From: DASSUW01 sp963740605
GTDB lineage: Bacteria > Actinomycetota > Thermoleophilia > Solirubrobacterales > Solirubrobacteraceae
DNA: 64,000 bases
Assembly: GCA_963740605.1 (NCBI GenBank)
Contig: CAVUFC010000018.1
Coordinates: 744,001-808,000, forward strand
Reading direction: 5' to 3'
A model generated the notes under the pieces. That model did no database searches and had not been told where the DNA came from. It saw only the letters and a program-made list of their open reading frames with translations. This document shows, one piece after another, positions 24,233 through 32,423 of the stretch (position 1 is the first letter of the stretch; every line of letters starts with the position of its first letter). Both the position numbers and the translations under genes were made by a program.

Positions 24233-26839
24233 ATGGAGCAGTGGGTGTACGACTTCTCCGAGGGCTCGAAGGACATGCGCGAGCTGCTCGGCGGCAAGGG
24301 CGCGAACGTGGCGGAGATGACCCGGGTGCTGGGCGCCGATCGGGTCCCGGCAGGCTTCACGATCACCACCGAGGCATGCGTCGCCTACATGAAGGGCGGC
24401 CAGAAGGAGCCCGACGGGATGGCGGATCAGGTCGCCGAGGCGCTCGAGCGCCTCCAGGAGCAGGCCGGCAAGCGCCTGGGCGACGACGAGGACCCGCTGC
24501 TGGTGTCGGTCCGCTCCGGTGCGCGCGAGTCGATGCCGGGGATGCTCGACACCGTGCTCAACCTCGGCCTGAACGACACGTCGGTCGAAGGGCTCGCGCG
24601 GGCGACCGAGAATGAGCGCTTCGCGTGGGACTCCTACCGCCGCTTCGTGCAGATGTTCGGCAACGTCTCGCGTGGCATATCCGGCGAGCAGTTCGAGGAC
24701 GCGATCAAGGCGGTCAAGTCCGATCGCGGCGTGAAGGACGACACCGAGCTCGACGTCGACGCGCTGAAGGAGCTCACCGCGAAGTTCAAGGAGCTCTACG
24801 ACTTCCCGCAGGATCCGCAGGAGCAGCTGAGCCAGGCGATCCGTGCGGTGTTCGACTCGTGGACGGGCGACCGCGCGGTGCAGTACCGGCGGATCAGCCG
24901 CATCCCCGACGACTGGGGGACTGCGGTCAACGTCCAGCAGATGGTGTTCGGCAACACGGGCGACGACTCCGGGACCGGCGTCGCGTTCAGCCGCGACGAG
25001 GTGACCGGCGCACCCGAGCCCTCAGGCGACTTCCTCGTCAACGCGCAGGGCGAGGACGTGGTGAGCGGCGTGCGCAACACGCGCGACATCGCCGAGATGA
25101 AGGACGTCATGCCGGAGGCGCACGGGCAGCTGATGGAGATCCTGCGCACGCTGGAGAAGCACTACAAGGACATGCAGGACACCGAGTTCACGGTGCAGGA
25201 AGGTCAGCTGTACATGCTCCAGACGCGCAACGCGAAGCGTCCGGCGCAGGCGGCGGTGCGGTTCGCCTGCGACGCGGTCGACGAGGAGCTGTTGACCAAG
25301 GAGGAGGCGGTCGCGACGATCGACGCGGGCGCGCTCGATGCGCTGCTGCACCCGACGTTCGACCCCACGGCGGAATTCGACGTCCTGGCGAGCGGGGTCA
25401 ATGCGTCGCCGGGCGCGGCCAAGGGTGAGGTCGTGTTCACGGCCGCCGACGCAGTGGCGGCCGGCAACGAGGGCCGCGACGTGATCCTCGTCCGCCCGTT
25501 CACCGAGGCCGACGATGTCGCGGGCTTCCACGCAGCCAAGGGGATCCTCACGTCCGAGGGCGGCAAGGCGTCGCACGCGGCGCTCGTGGCGCGCGGCATG
25601 GGGCGGCCGGCGGTGGTCGGTGCGAGCGCGCTGGCGATCGATCTCAAGGCCAGGGTCATCACCGTCGACGGCACCAAGATCAACGAGGGCGACCGGATCG
25701 CGATCGACGGCACGAAGGGCTGCGTGACGCTCGAGGACGTGCCGCTGGTGGACCCCGAGGTCAACGAGTACTTCGAGCGGGTGCTGGAGTGGTCGGACGA
25801 GATCCGCCGGCTCGGCGTGCGCACGAACGCGGACACGCCGCAGGACGCGGTGCGGGCACGCGAGCTCGGCGCCGAGGGGATCGGCCTGTGCCGGACCGAG
25901 CACATGTTCATGGCCGAGGACCGCCAGCCCAAGATGCGGGCGATGATCATGGCCGACGACGAGGAGGGGCGCCGGGCCGCGCTCGCCGAGCTGTTGCCGT
26001 ACCAGCAGGAGGACTTCGAGGGGCTGTTCGACGCGATGAAGGGGCTGCCGGTGACGATCCGGCTGCTCGATCCGCCGTTGCACGAGTTCCTGAAGAACCT
26101 TCCGGATCTGCGGGCGCAGGTCGAGCGCGCGCGGATCGAGTGCACCGACGATCTTCCGCAGCTGGAGAAGATGCTCACGCGGGTGGAGCAGATCCACGAG
26201 GAGAACCCGATGCTCGGCACGCGCGGCTGCCGGCTGGGCATCCTGTATCCGGAGATCTACGAGATGCAGGTGGAGGCGATCATGCGCGCGGCCGCCGCGA
26301 TGGACGAGGCGCCGTTGGTGGAGATCATGATCCCGCTGATCGACTACGAGCACGAGCTGGAGATCCTGCGCGATCTCGTGGTCGGGGTCGGCGATGAGCA
26401 CGGGCTCACCGAGCGCGAGGACTACTTGGTCGGCACGATGATCGAGCTCCCGCGCGCGTGTTTTGTCGCCAACAAGATCGCCGAGCACGCGGACTTCTTC
26501 TCGTTCGGCACGAACGACCTCACGCAGACCGCGCTGGGGTTCTCGCGCGACGACGTCGAGTCCAAGTTCGTCCCGGTCTACCTGGAGCGCAAGATCATCG
26601 ACCGCTCACCGTTCGAGACCATCGACAAGCCGGGCGTCGGCTGGCTCGTGCGGCTGGCGGCATGGGTCGGGCGCGAGGCGCATCCCGGGCTCAAGCTCGG
26701 GATCTGCGGCGAGCACGGCGGCGACCCTGAATCGATCGAGTTCTTCCACATGGCCGGGCTCGACTACGTCTCGTGCTCGCCGTTCCGCGTGCCGATCGCC
26801 CGCGTGGCGGCCGCGCAGGCGCAGATCACCCATTCGTGA
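24233..26839 (+). CDS. ppdK: Pyruvate, phosphate dikinase
   Basis: 868 residues with the full PPDK domain series: an N-terminal ATP-grasp part (LLGGKGANVAEMTRVLG, SVRSGARESMPGMLDTVLNLGLN), the phosphohistidine domain (ILTSEGGKASHAALVARGMGRPAVVG with the swivelling His) and the C-terminal PEP-binding TIM barrel (GIGLCRTEHMF, NPMLGTRGCRLG, FSFGTNDLTQT, and the Cys in GICGEHGG). It interconverts pyruvate plus ATP and Pi with PEP plus AMP and PPi, so it serves gluconeogenesis or PPi-linked glycolysis. It begins 9 bases after recO. No PPDK regulatory protein gene is adjacent. Confidence 0.96.
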   Translation: MEQWVYDFSEGSKDMRELLGGKGANVAEMTRVLGADRVPAGFTITTEACVAYMKGGQKEPDGMADQVAEALERLQEQAGKRLGDDEDPLLVSVRSGARESMPGMLDTVLNLGLNDTSVEGLARATENERFAWDSYRRFVQMFGNVSRGISGEQFEDAIKAVKSDRGVKDDTELDVDALKELTAKFKELYDFPQDPQEQLSQAIRAVFDSWTGDRAVQYRRISRIPDDWGTAVNVQQMVFGNTGDDSGTGVAFSRDEVTGAPEPSGDFLVNAQGEDVVSGVRNTRDIAEMKDVMPEAHGQLMEILRTLEKHYKDMQDTEFTVQEGQLYMLQTRNAKRPAQAAVRFACDAVDEELLTKEEAVATIDAGALDALLHPTFDPTAEFDVLASGVNASPGAAKGEVVFTAADAVAAGNEGRDVILVRPFTEADDVAGFHAAKGILTSEGGKASHAALVARGMGRPAVVGASALAIDLKARVITVDGTKINEGDRIAIDGTKGCVTLEDVPLVDPEVNEYFERVLEWSDEIRRLGVRTNADTPQDAVRARELGAEGIGLCRTEHMFMAEDRQPKMRAMIMADDEEGRRAALAELLPYQQEDFEGLFDAMKGLPVTIRLLDPPLHEFLKNLPDLRAQVERARIECTDDLPQLEKMLTRVEQIHEENPMLGTRGCRLGILYPEIYEMQVEAIMRAAAAMDEAPLVEIMIPLIDYEHELEILRDLVVGVGDEHGLTEREDYLVGTMIELPRACFVANKIAEHADFFSFGTNDLTQTALGFSRDDVESKFVPVYLERKIIDRSPFETIDKPGVGWLVRLAAWVGREAHPGLKLGICGEHGGDPESIEFFHMAGLDYVSCSPFRVPIARVAAAQAQITHS

Positions 26840-26868
26840 TGATGTGAACGTCCGGGTCGGGCCGTATA

Positions 26869-26901
26869 TCTCCCCTGGTTTTGTAAGCGAAAGAGGGGAG
26901 A
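26869..26901 (+). promoter_or_regulatory. Hairpin that could mask the Shine-Dalgarno
   Basis: TCTCCCCT (26869-26876) is a perfect complement of AGGGGAGA (26894-26901), which contains the GGGGAG Shine-Dalgarno of the ATG at 26908. The loop is 17 nt. In mRNA this 8-bp stem would hide the ribosome site, so translation may depend on temperature or a factor. Confidence 0.4.
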
Positions 26902-26907
26902 GCCAAA

Positions 26908-27300
26908 ATGGTGCCCATGGCAGCGGACTATCCGTTCCTGGACGTCTTCTGGACGATGATCATCTTCTTCTTCTGGGTGATCTGGATCTGGATCGTCATC
27001 ACGGTCCTGATCGACGTCTTCCGGAGGAAGGACATCGGAGGCTTCGCCAAAGCACTCTGGGTGATCTTCGTGGTCATCGTGCCGTGGCTCGGTGTGCTGA
27101 TCTACCTGATCGTCGAGCACAACGGGATGCGCGACCGCAGCATCCAGCAGCAGCAGGACCAGAAGCAGGCGTTCGACTCGTACGTGCGCGACGCCGCAGG
27201 CGGCTCCGCGGACGAGATCGCGAAGGCCAAGGGGCTGCTCGACTCGGGTGCGATCACGCAGGAGGAGTTCAACGCGCTGAAGGCAAAGGCGCTCGCATAG
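26908..27300 (+). CDS. PLDc_N / SHOCT small membrane protein
   Basis: 130 residues with two membrane helices (TMIIFFFWVIWIWIVITVLIDVF and LWVIFVVIVPWLGVLIYLIV) joined by RRKDIGGFAKA, the PLDc_N pattern found in phospholipase D-like and regulatory membrane proteins. A charged Gln-rich stretch and a C-terminal SHOCT motif (EIAKAKGLLDSGAITQEEFNALKAKAL) follow. Function unknown; such proteins are often cell-envelope or stress linked. The start has a strong GAGGGGAG Shine-Dalgarno that may be sequestered in a hairpin. Confidence 0.85.
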   Translation: MVPMAADYPFLDVFWTMIIFFFWVIWIWIVITVLIDVFRRKDIGGFAKALWVIFVVIVPWLGVLIYLIVEHNGMRDRSIQQQQDQKQAFDSYVRDAAGGSADEIAKAKGLLDSGAITQEEFNALKAKALA

Positions 27301-27381
27301 CGCGCGCTTTGTGACGTAATCCCGCGCTGGCCGTGGAAATTCGGTCGCGACGCGCGGGTACTGGCCGCTGCGGCGGTCAGA

Positions 27382-28392
27382 ATGGGTGTCGTGCTCGTCG
27401 CGGACGACTACGCGGCCCGGATACGGGCGTACGAAGAGGCGCATCTGTCGCCCCTTGCCGCACGCTCGTATCCGGCTGACCGCGAACGCGACGAACCTGA
27501 CTGCCGTCTGCGCACACCGTTCCAGCGCGACCGCGACCGGATCGTGCACTCGAAGGCGTTCCGCCGGCTCAAGCACAAGACGCAGGTGTTCGTGGCGCCG
27601 GAGGGCGACCACTACCGGACGCGGCTGACGCACACGCTCGAGGCGACGCAGATCTCGCGCACCGTGGCGCGGGCGCTGCGGTTGAACGAGGACCTGGTCG
27701 AGGCGATCGGGCTGGGCCACGATGTCGGTCACCCGCCGTTCGGGCACATCGGTGAGGACGTGCTCGACCGCTGCGGTCGCGACCGGTTCGGCCGCGGCTT
27801 CCGCCACAACGAACACTCGCTGCGGGTGGTCGAGGTGATCGAGCCTCTGAATCTGAGCGGCGTGGTGCGGGACGGGATCCTGAGGCACTCATCCGGTGCC
27901 GGCGAGCCGCTGACGCTCGAGGGCAAGATCGTCCGGCTGGTCGATCGGATCGCCTACATCAACCACGACATCGACGATGCGCTGCGCGCCGGAGTGCTGT
28001 CCACGGATGCATTGCCGGTCGGAGAGCTCGCGGTGCTGGGGGAGACGGGGTCTTCGCGGATCGACCGGCTCGTCCACGACCTCGTCGAGCACTCCGAGCG
28101 GGCGGGGGACATCGTGCAGGGCGACGAGGTCGGCGGCGCGATGCTGCGGTTGCGGTCGTTCATGTTCGAGAACGTCTACCTCGGGCCGATCGCGCGGGCC
28201 GAGCACGCCCGTATCGAGCGCGTCCTGCGCGGGCTGTTCGACTGGTACTGCGAGCATCCCTCAGAGCTCCCCGAGGCGGCGGACGGGGCCTCGCTCGACC
28301 AGCGCGTGATCGACTGGATCGCGGGGATGACGGACCGGTTCGCGATCCGCGCGTGGACCGAGCGGTTCGTGCCGCAGGGCCTCGCGGTCTAG
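27382..28392 (+). CDS. dgt: Deoxyguanosinetriphosphate triphosphohydrolase-like HD protein
   Basis: 336 residues. The HD metal site is seen as RTRLTHTLEATQISRTVARAL (H84), GLGHDVGHPPFGHIGED (H113-D114) and VRLVDRIAYINHDIDDA (distal Asp). The N-terminal DCRLRTPFQRDRDRIVHSKAFRRLKHKTQVF is typical of bacterial dGTPase-like proteins, which cleave dNTPs to nucleoside and triphosphate. The gene sits directly upstream of dnaG, an arrangement common in actinobacteria and consistent with dNTP control during replication. Confidence 0.92.
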   Translation: MGVVLVADDYAARIRAYEEAHLSPLAARSYPADRERDEPDCRLRTPFQRDRDRIVHSKAFRRLKHKTQVFVAPEGDHYRTRLTHTLEATQISRTVARALRLNEDLVEAIGLGHDVGHPPFGHIGEDVLDRCGRDRFGRGFRHNEHSLRVVEVIEPLNLSGVVRDGILRHSSGAGEPLTLEGKIVRLVDRIAYINHDIDDALRAGVLSTDALPVGELAVLGETGSSRIDRLVHDLVEHSERAGDIVQGDEVGGAMLRLRSFMFENVYLGPIARAEHARIERVLRGLFDWYCEHPSELPEAADGASLDQRVIDWIAGMTDRFAIRAWTERFVPQGLAV

Positions 28393-28557
28393 ATGACCGA
28401 GGACCGATTCCCACACCCGCGGATGCCACGCCTGACCTTCGCTGGATCGGCACCCGCGGGTTCGCCGATCGCCCCACCATCGGCTTCACCCACGTGCACC
28501 GCCCAGCTCGATCAGACGCGGCCTCGCGAGGGCGGGGACCGGCCCTCGGCCATCTGA
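28393..28557 (+). CDS. Possible 54-residue ORF coupled to dnaG
   Basis: An ATG directly after the dGTPase stop opens a 54-codon frame (MTEDRFPHPRMPRLTFAGSA...) that ends in TGATG, sharing its stop with the dnaG start. Third positions are less GC-rich than in true genes here, and another frame across the same bases has a short GC3-rich stretch (WIGTRGFADRPTIGF). It may be a translated leader that feeds ribosomes into dnaG, or simple spacer. No homology recognised. Confidence 0.25.
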   Translation: MTEDRFPHPRMPRLTFAGSAPAGSPIAPPSASPTCTAQLDQTRPREGGDRPSAI

Positions 28558-30335
28558 TGCCGCGCTACACACAGGACTCCCGCGAGCGCGTCCGCGACGC
28601 GGTCGACTTCGAGGAGCTCGTCGGGGCGCGCACCGAGCTGCGCAAGGCGGGCGTGCGGCGGCTCCAGGGCCTGTGCCCGTTCCACGACGAGCGGACGCCC
28701 TCGTTCGGGATCGATCCCGTCGAGAAGCTCTACCACTGCTTCGGCTGCGGGGTGGGCGGCGACGTCTTCTCGTTCGTCATGGAGACCGAGGGGCTCGACT
28801 TCGGTGGCGCGCTCGAGTCGCTGGCCGACCGCTACGGGGTCGAGCTCGAGCGCGAGGCCGAGGACCCGGCGATGGCCGCCCGGCGCGAGCGGACCGACCG
28901 CCTGCGGGCGCTGCTGGAAAGGACCGCGGCGTATTACGTGCGAGTGCTGTGGGAGTCGCCGGAGGCTGAGGCCGCGCGCGCGTATCTCGTGGGTCGCGGA
29001 CTCGAGGAGGCCACGCTGCGCGAGTTCCGCGTCGGCTTCTCGCCGAGCGCCTACGACCGCGTGCTCACGGCGTCGTCGCGGGCCGGCTACTCGGACGCGG
29101 AGATGCTGGCGTGCGGGCTCGCTTCGCAGCGCCGTGACGGCCGCGGGCTGATCGATCGCTTCCGTGGCCGGATCATGTTCCCGCTGTGCGACGAGCGCGG
29201 GCGCGTCCTCGGGTTCGGCGCCCGGGCGTTGCGCCCCGACGACCGGCCCAAGTACCTCAACTCGTCCGACAACGAGGTCTTCCACAAGGGCCGCATCGTC
29301 TACGGCTCCGACCTCGCGCGCGCGTCCGCCGCCCGTGCCGGCCGGTTGGTGCTCGTCGAGGGCTATACCGACGTGATCGCGCTGCGCCAGGCCGGCGTGC
29401 CGGAGGTCGTGTGCTCGATGGGCACCGCGCTGACGGAGCAGCAGGTCGACGCCCTGAAGCGGCTCGCGCCCACCGTCCTGTTCTGCCAGGACCCCGACAC
29501 GGCGGGCCAGGAGGCCGTCAAGCGCGGCACCACCGCCGTGCGTGCGCTCAACAACCGCACCCAGGGCCGCGGGCTCGACTTCCGCATCGTCCGCCTGCCC
29601 GTCGGCAAGGATCCGGCCGACGTCGTGCAGCACGACGGGGCCGACGCGATGCGCTCGCTCCTTGATCGAGCCGTGCCACTTGCGCGATTCGAGGTCGAGA
29701 TGGCGCTCGAGGGCGGCGGTGCGTCGACTGACGGGCGCGACCAGGCGCTCGAGGCCGCGGCGGCCGCGATCCGCCCACTCCCTCCGAGCGTGCTGCGCGA
29801 GGAGCTCGTCCAGCTCGTCGCCGGCCGGCTCGGGCTCAGCGAGAACCTCGTCAGCTCGGCGCTGCTCACCGGCCGCCGGCCGCTCTCGGACACGTCGTCG
29901 CCGTCTTCGTCCCCGACCAACGGGGCTCGCGCGGTGTTGGATCGCCGCGAGCAGACCGAGCGCGCGTTCCTCGCCTATTGCCTCGCGCTGCCGGACGAGG
30001 GGGAGTCCCGCCTCGCCACCGCCGACCTCGACGACCTCTTCTCCTCGCCCGAGACCCGCCGCGCCGCCGAGTATCTCCGCGGCCGTCTGCGCTCTCCCGC
30101 AGGCGAGCTCCCGGCCGGTGACGAATCGCTGGCCCGGTTGGTCGCCGAGCTCGTCATCCGCGCCGGCCAACTCGAGGCCACGCCGGCCAAGCTCGAGCTC
30201 GAGGCCCTCCAGCTCGACCTCCACAACCTCGATCGCCGCATCGCCACCGCCCGTACCGAGGGCCACGAGCGCATCCACGACCTCGCCGCCGAGCGCCAAC
30301 AGGTCCTCGACGCGATCCGCCACCGGCTGAGCTGA
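28557..30335 (+). CDS. dnaG: DNA primase
   Basis: 592 residues. The CHC2 zinc finger is GLCPFHDERTPSFGIDPVEKLYHCFGCGVGGDVFSFVM, the RNA-polymerase core shows GRIMFPLCDERGRVLGFGARAL and KYLNSSDNEVFHKGRIVYG, and the TOPRIM metal site is LVLVEGYTDVIALRQAGVPEVVCSMGTALTEQQ with FCQDPDTAGQEA. The C-terminal helicase-interaction region is Arg/Glu-rich helix. It makes RNA primers for replication. The ATG at 28557 fits the family start (YTQDSRERVRDAVDFEELV). Confidence 0.96.
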   Translation: MPRYTQDSRERVRDAVDFEELVGARTELRKAGVRRLQGLCPFHDERTPSFGIDPVEKLYHCFGCGVGGDVFSFVMETEGLDFGGALESLADRYGVELEREAEDPAMAARRERTDRLRALLERTAAYYVRVLWESPEAEAARAYLVGRGLEEATLREFRVGFSPSAYDRVLTASSRAGYSDAEMLACGLASQRRDGRGLIDRFRGRIMFPLCDERGRVLGFGARALRPDDRPKYLNSSDNEVFHKGRIVYGSDLARASAARAGRLVLVEGYTDVIALRQAGVPEVVCSMGTALTEQQVDALKRLAPTVLFCQDPDTAGQEAVKRGTTAVRALNNRTQGRGLDFRIVRLPVGKDPADVVQHDGADAMRSLLDRAVPLARFEVEMALEGGGASTDGRDQALEAAAAAIRPLPPSVLREELVQLVAGRLGLSENLVSSALLTGRRPLSDTSSPSSSPTNGARAVLDRREQTERAFLAYCLALPDEGESRLATADLDDLFSSPETRRAAEYLRGRLRSPAGELPAGDESLARLVAELVIRAGQLEATPAKLELEALQLDLHNLDRRIATARTEGHERIHDLAAERQQVLDAIRHRLS

Positions 30336-30384
30336 TCCCGGCTCGCCTTGTCCGTCCAGCCATACGAACTAGTGTTCGCATGGC

Positions 30385-31098
30385 ATGGACGCAGAGTGGC
30401 TCGCATCCCAACTCACTTCCGGACGCTCGATCGAGTCGATCGCCCGCGAGGTCGGCCGCAGCCCGTCCACGGTCGCCTACTGGGTCGCCAAGCACGACCT
30501 CGCATCCGCCCATGCGCCCAGGCACGTCGCCCGCGGCGGCATCGCGCGCGAGACGCTCGAACCACTCGTCGAGGTGGGAATGCCGATCCGTGCGATCGCG
30601 GAGCAACTCGGCGTGAGCTACACGACCGTCCGCCATTGGCTTCGGCGCTACGAGCTCACGACGCCACGCGCCCGCCGGCTCGCAGAGACGGCCGATGCTC
30701 GGGCGGCAGGTGCGGAGACCTGCCGCGGCCTCTGTCCCCGGCACGACCGCGTGATGCTCGCACGCCGCGGTGCGGGGGCCTTCCGCTGCCTGCGTTGCCG
30801 GTCGGAAGCCGTCGATCGTCGGAGGCGTGAGATGAAGCGGATCCTGGTGGCCGAAGCCGGCGGCGCCTGCATCCTCTGCGGCTACTCGGGCACGCCGGCT
30901 GCGTTGCACTTCCATCACGTCGATCCCACCACCAAGTCGTTCGGCGTCGGCTACACCGGCGGCACACGATCGCTCGCCGCCGCGCGAGCCGAAGCGGCCA
31001 AGTGCGTACTCCTCTGCGCTCGATGCCATGCCGAGGTCGAGGCGGGTGTCAAGCGGCTAACCTTTCCGCCGATGACCGGAGGAGATGCCGCGGCCTGA
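30385..31098 (+). CDS. HTH and HNH-endonuclease domain protein
   Basis: 237 residues. Two helix-turn-helix segments lie in the first 90 residues (GRSIESIAREVGRSPSTVAYWVAKH and MPIRAIAEQLGVSYTTVRHWLRRYEL). A zinc-binding middle segment follows (CRGLCPRHDRV, FRCLRCRSEAVDRRRR), then an HNH-type nuclease domain (GGACILCGYSGTPAALHFHHVDPTTKSFGVG...CVLLCARCHAEVEAG) with CxxC pairs and the HHVDP metal-binding core. Family members are abundant in Thermoleophilia chromosomes, usually single, and uncharacterised; a homing-type or DNA-processing nuclease is possible. It lies between dnaG and tRNA-Asn. Confidence 0.8.
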   Translation: MDAEWLASQLTSGRSIESIAREVGRSPSTVAYWVAKHDLASAHAPRHVARGGIARETLEPLVEVGMPIRAIAEQLGVSYTTVRHWLRRYELTTPRARRLAETADARAAGAETCRGLCPRHDRVMLARRGAGAFRCLRCRSEAVDRRRREMKRILVAEAGGACILCGYSGTPAALHFHHVDPTTKSFGVGYTGGTRSLAAARAEAAKCVLLCARCHAEVEAGVKRLTFPPMTGGDAAA

Positions 31099-31117
31099 TC
31101 TCGCGGTCATCGAGCCT

Positions 31118-31190
<73 letters not shown>

Positions 31191-31196
31191 TACGAG

Positions 31197-31231
31197 GCCC
31201 GCTTCCCCGCGATACGCGAGGGGCGGGCTTT
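31197..31231 (+). terminator. Terminator after tRNA-Asn
   Basis: GCCCGC (31197-31202) pairs with GCGGGC (31223-31228), and inner bases (CCCCGCG / CGCG-AGGGG) extend the stem; TTTCT follows. Position directly behind the tRNA supports a terminator. Confidence 0.75.
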
Positions 31232-31313
31232 CTCGTCTGAGTCGCGGCCCGCGGCGGTCAGCGATGTGTTAGGAATCCTTACCTGACTGGCGGCGGCGGA
31301 CGGGGAGGTCCTC

Positions 31314-32423
31314 ATGCGCAGGGCACTTGGAGTGGTTCTCGCGGCGATGTTGGCGCTCGGCGCGACCGCGTGCGGTGGCGACGACAGCTCGTCGGACTCG
31401 AGTAGCGGAAGCGGTGGCGGCAAGGAGCTGAGCGGCAAGATCGCCGTGCTGCTGCCCGACAGCAAGTCGTCCGACCGCTGGGAGAACGCCGACCGCCGCT
31501 TCTTCGGCGAGGCGTTCAAGGCGGCCGGGCTCTCCGACGACGACTTCATCATCAACAACGCCCAGGGCGACCCGGCGACGCAGCGCAGCCAGGCCGAGCA
31601 GGCGGTCACCGAGGGCGCGAAGGTCATCCTCCTCGTCAACCTCGACTCCGGGAGCGGCGCGGCGATCATCGCGGCCTCGAAGGAGCAGGGCGTGACGATG
31701 ATCGACTACGACCGCCTCACGCTGAAGGGCGACGCCGACTACTACGTGTCCGGCGACGCCACCGAGGCGGGCCGGCTGCAGGGCAAGGGCCTCATCGACG
31801 GGCTCGACAAGGCGGGCAAGTCCAAAGCGTCGATCGCCGAGCTGCACGGTGCGCCCACCGACTCGTTCGCGACCGACCTCAAGAAGGGCTACCAGGAGGT
31901 CCTGAAGCCCAAGCTCGACTCCGGCGACTACAAGCTGGTCGCCGAGCAGGCGGTCCCCAACTGGGACGGGCAGCAGGCGCTGACGATCTTCGAGCAGATG
32001 CTGCAGAAGACGGGCAACAAGATCGACGGCGTCGTGGCCGCCAACGACACCCTCGCCAACTCGGTGATCGCCGCCCAGCAGGCGCGCAAGCTCGACCTCG
32101 TGCCGGTCACCGGCCTCGACGCGACGGCGCAGGGGGTCCAGCACATCCTGGCCGGAGAGCAGGCGATGACCGTCTACTTCTCGATCAAGGACCAGGCGAC
32201 CAAGGCGGCCAACCTGGCGGTCCAGATCGCCCGCGGCGAGAAGCCGACCGGCATCGAGACCGAGGTCGACAACGGCGCCAAGAAGGTGCCGACGATCTTC
32301 CTCAACCCCGTGACCATCACCAAGGACAACATCGCCGACACGGTCATCGCCGACGACTTCGTGGCCTGGAAGGACGTCTGCACCGGCAAGTACAAGCAGT
32401 ACTGCCCGCCGGATGCCCAGTGA
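31314..32423 (+). CDS. Sugar ABC transporter substrate-binding lipoprotein (XylF/RbsB-like)
   Basis: 369 residues with a lipoprotein signal (LGVVLAAMLALGATACGGDD), a Ser/Gly linker and a periplasmic-binding protein type 1 fold (KIAVLLPDSKSSDRWENADRRFF, VILLVNLDSGSGAAIIAASKEQGVTMIDYDRL, KIDGVVAANDTLANSVIAAQQA, VPVTGLDATAQGVQHILAGEQAMTVY). The motifs are closest to the D-xylose-binding XylF group. No permease or ATPase gene is adjacent, so it either serves a distant transporter or works as a sensor. A GGGGAGG Shine-Dalgarno (31302-31308) supports the ATG. The stop overlaps the NagB-like gene. Confidence 0.88.
   Translation: MRRALGVVLAAMLALGATACGGDDSSSDSSSGSGGGKELSGKIAVLLPDSKSSDRWENADRRFFGEAFKAAGLSDDDFIINNAQGDPATQRSQAEQAVTEGAKVILLVNLDSGSGAAIIAASKEQGVTMIDYDRLTLKGDADYYVSGDATEAGRLQGKGLIDGLDKAGKSKASIAELHGAPTDSFATDLKKGYQEVLKPKLDSGDYKLVAEQAVPNWDGQQALTIFEQMLQKTGNKIDGVVAANDTLANSVIAAQQARKLDLVPVTGLDATAQGVQHILAGEQAMTVYFSIKDQATKAANLAVQIARGEKPTGIETEVDNGAKKVPTIFLNPVTITKDNIADTVIADDFVAWKDVCTGKYKQYCPPDAQ

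Noticed and set aside
27322..27358. CCCGCGC / GCGCGGG pair upstream of dgt as a regulatory hairpin.
   Set aside because: A 7-bp all-GC pair with a loop of more than 20 bases is common by chance in this genome.
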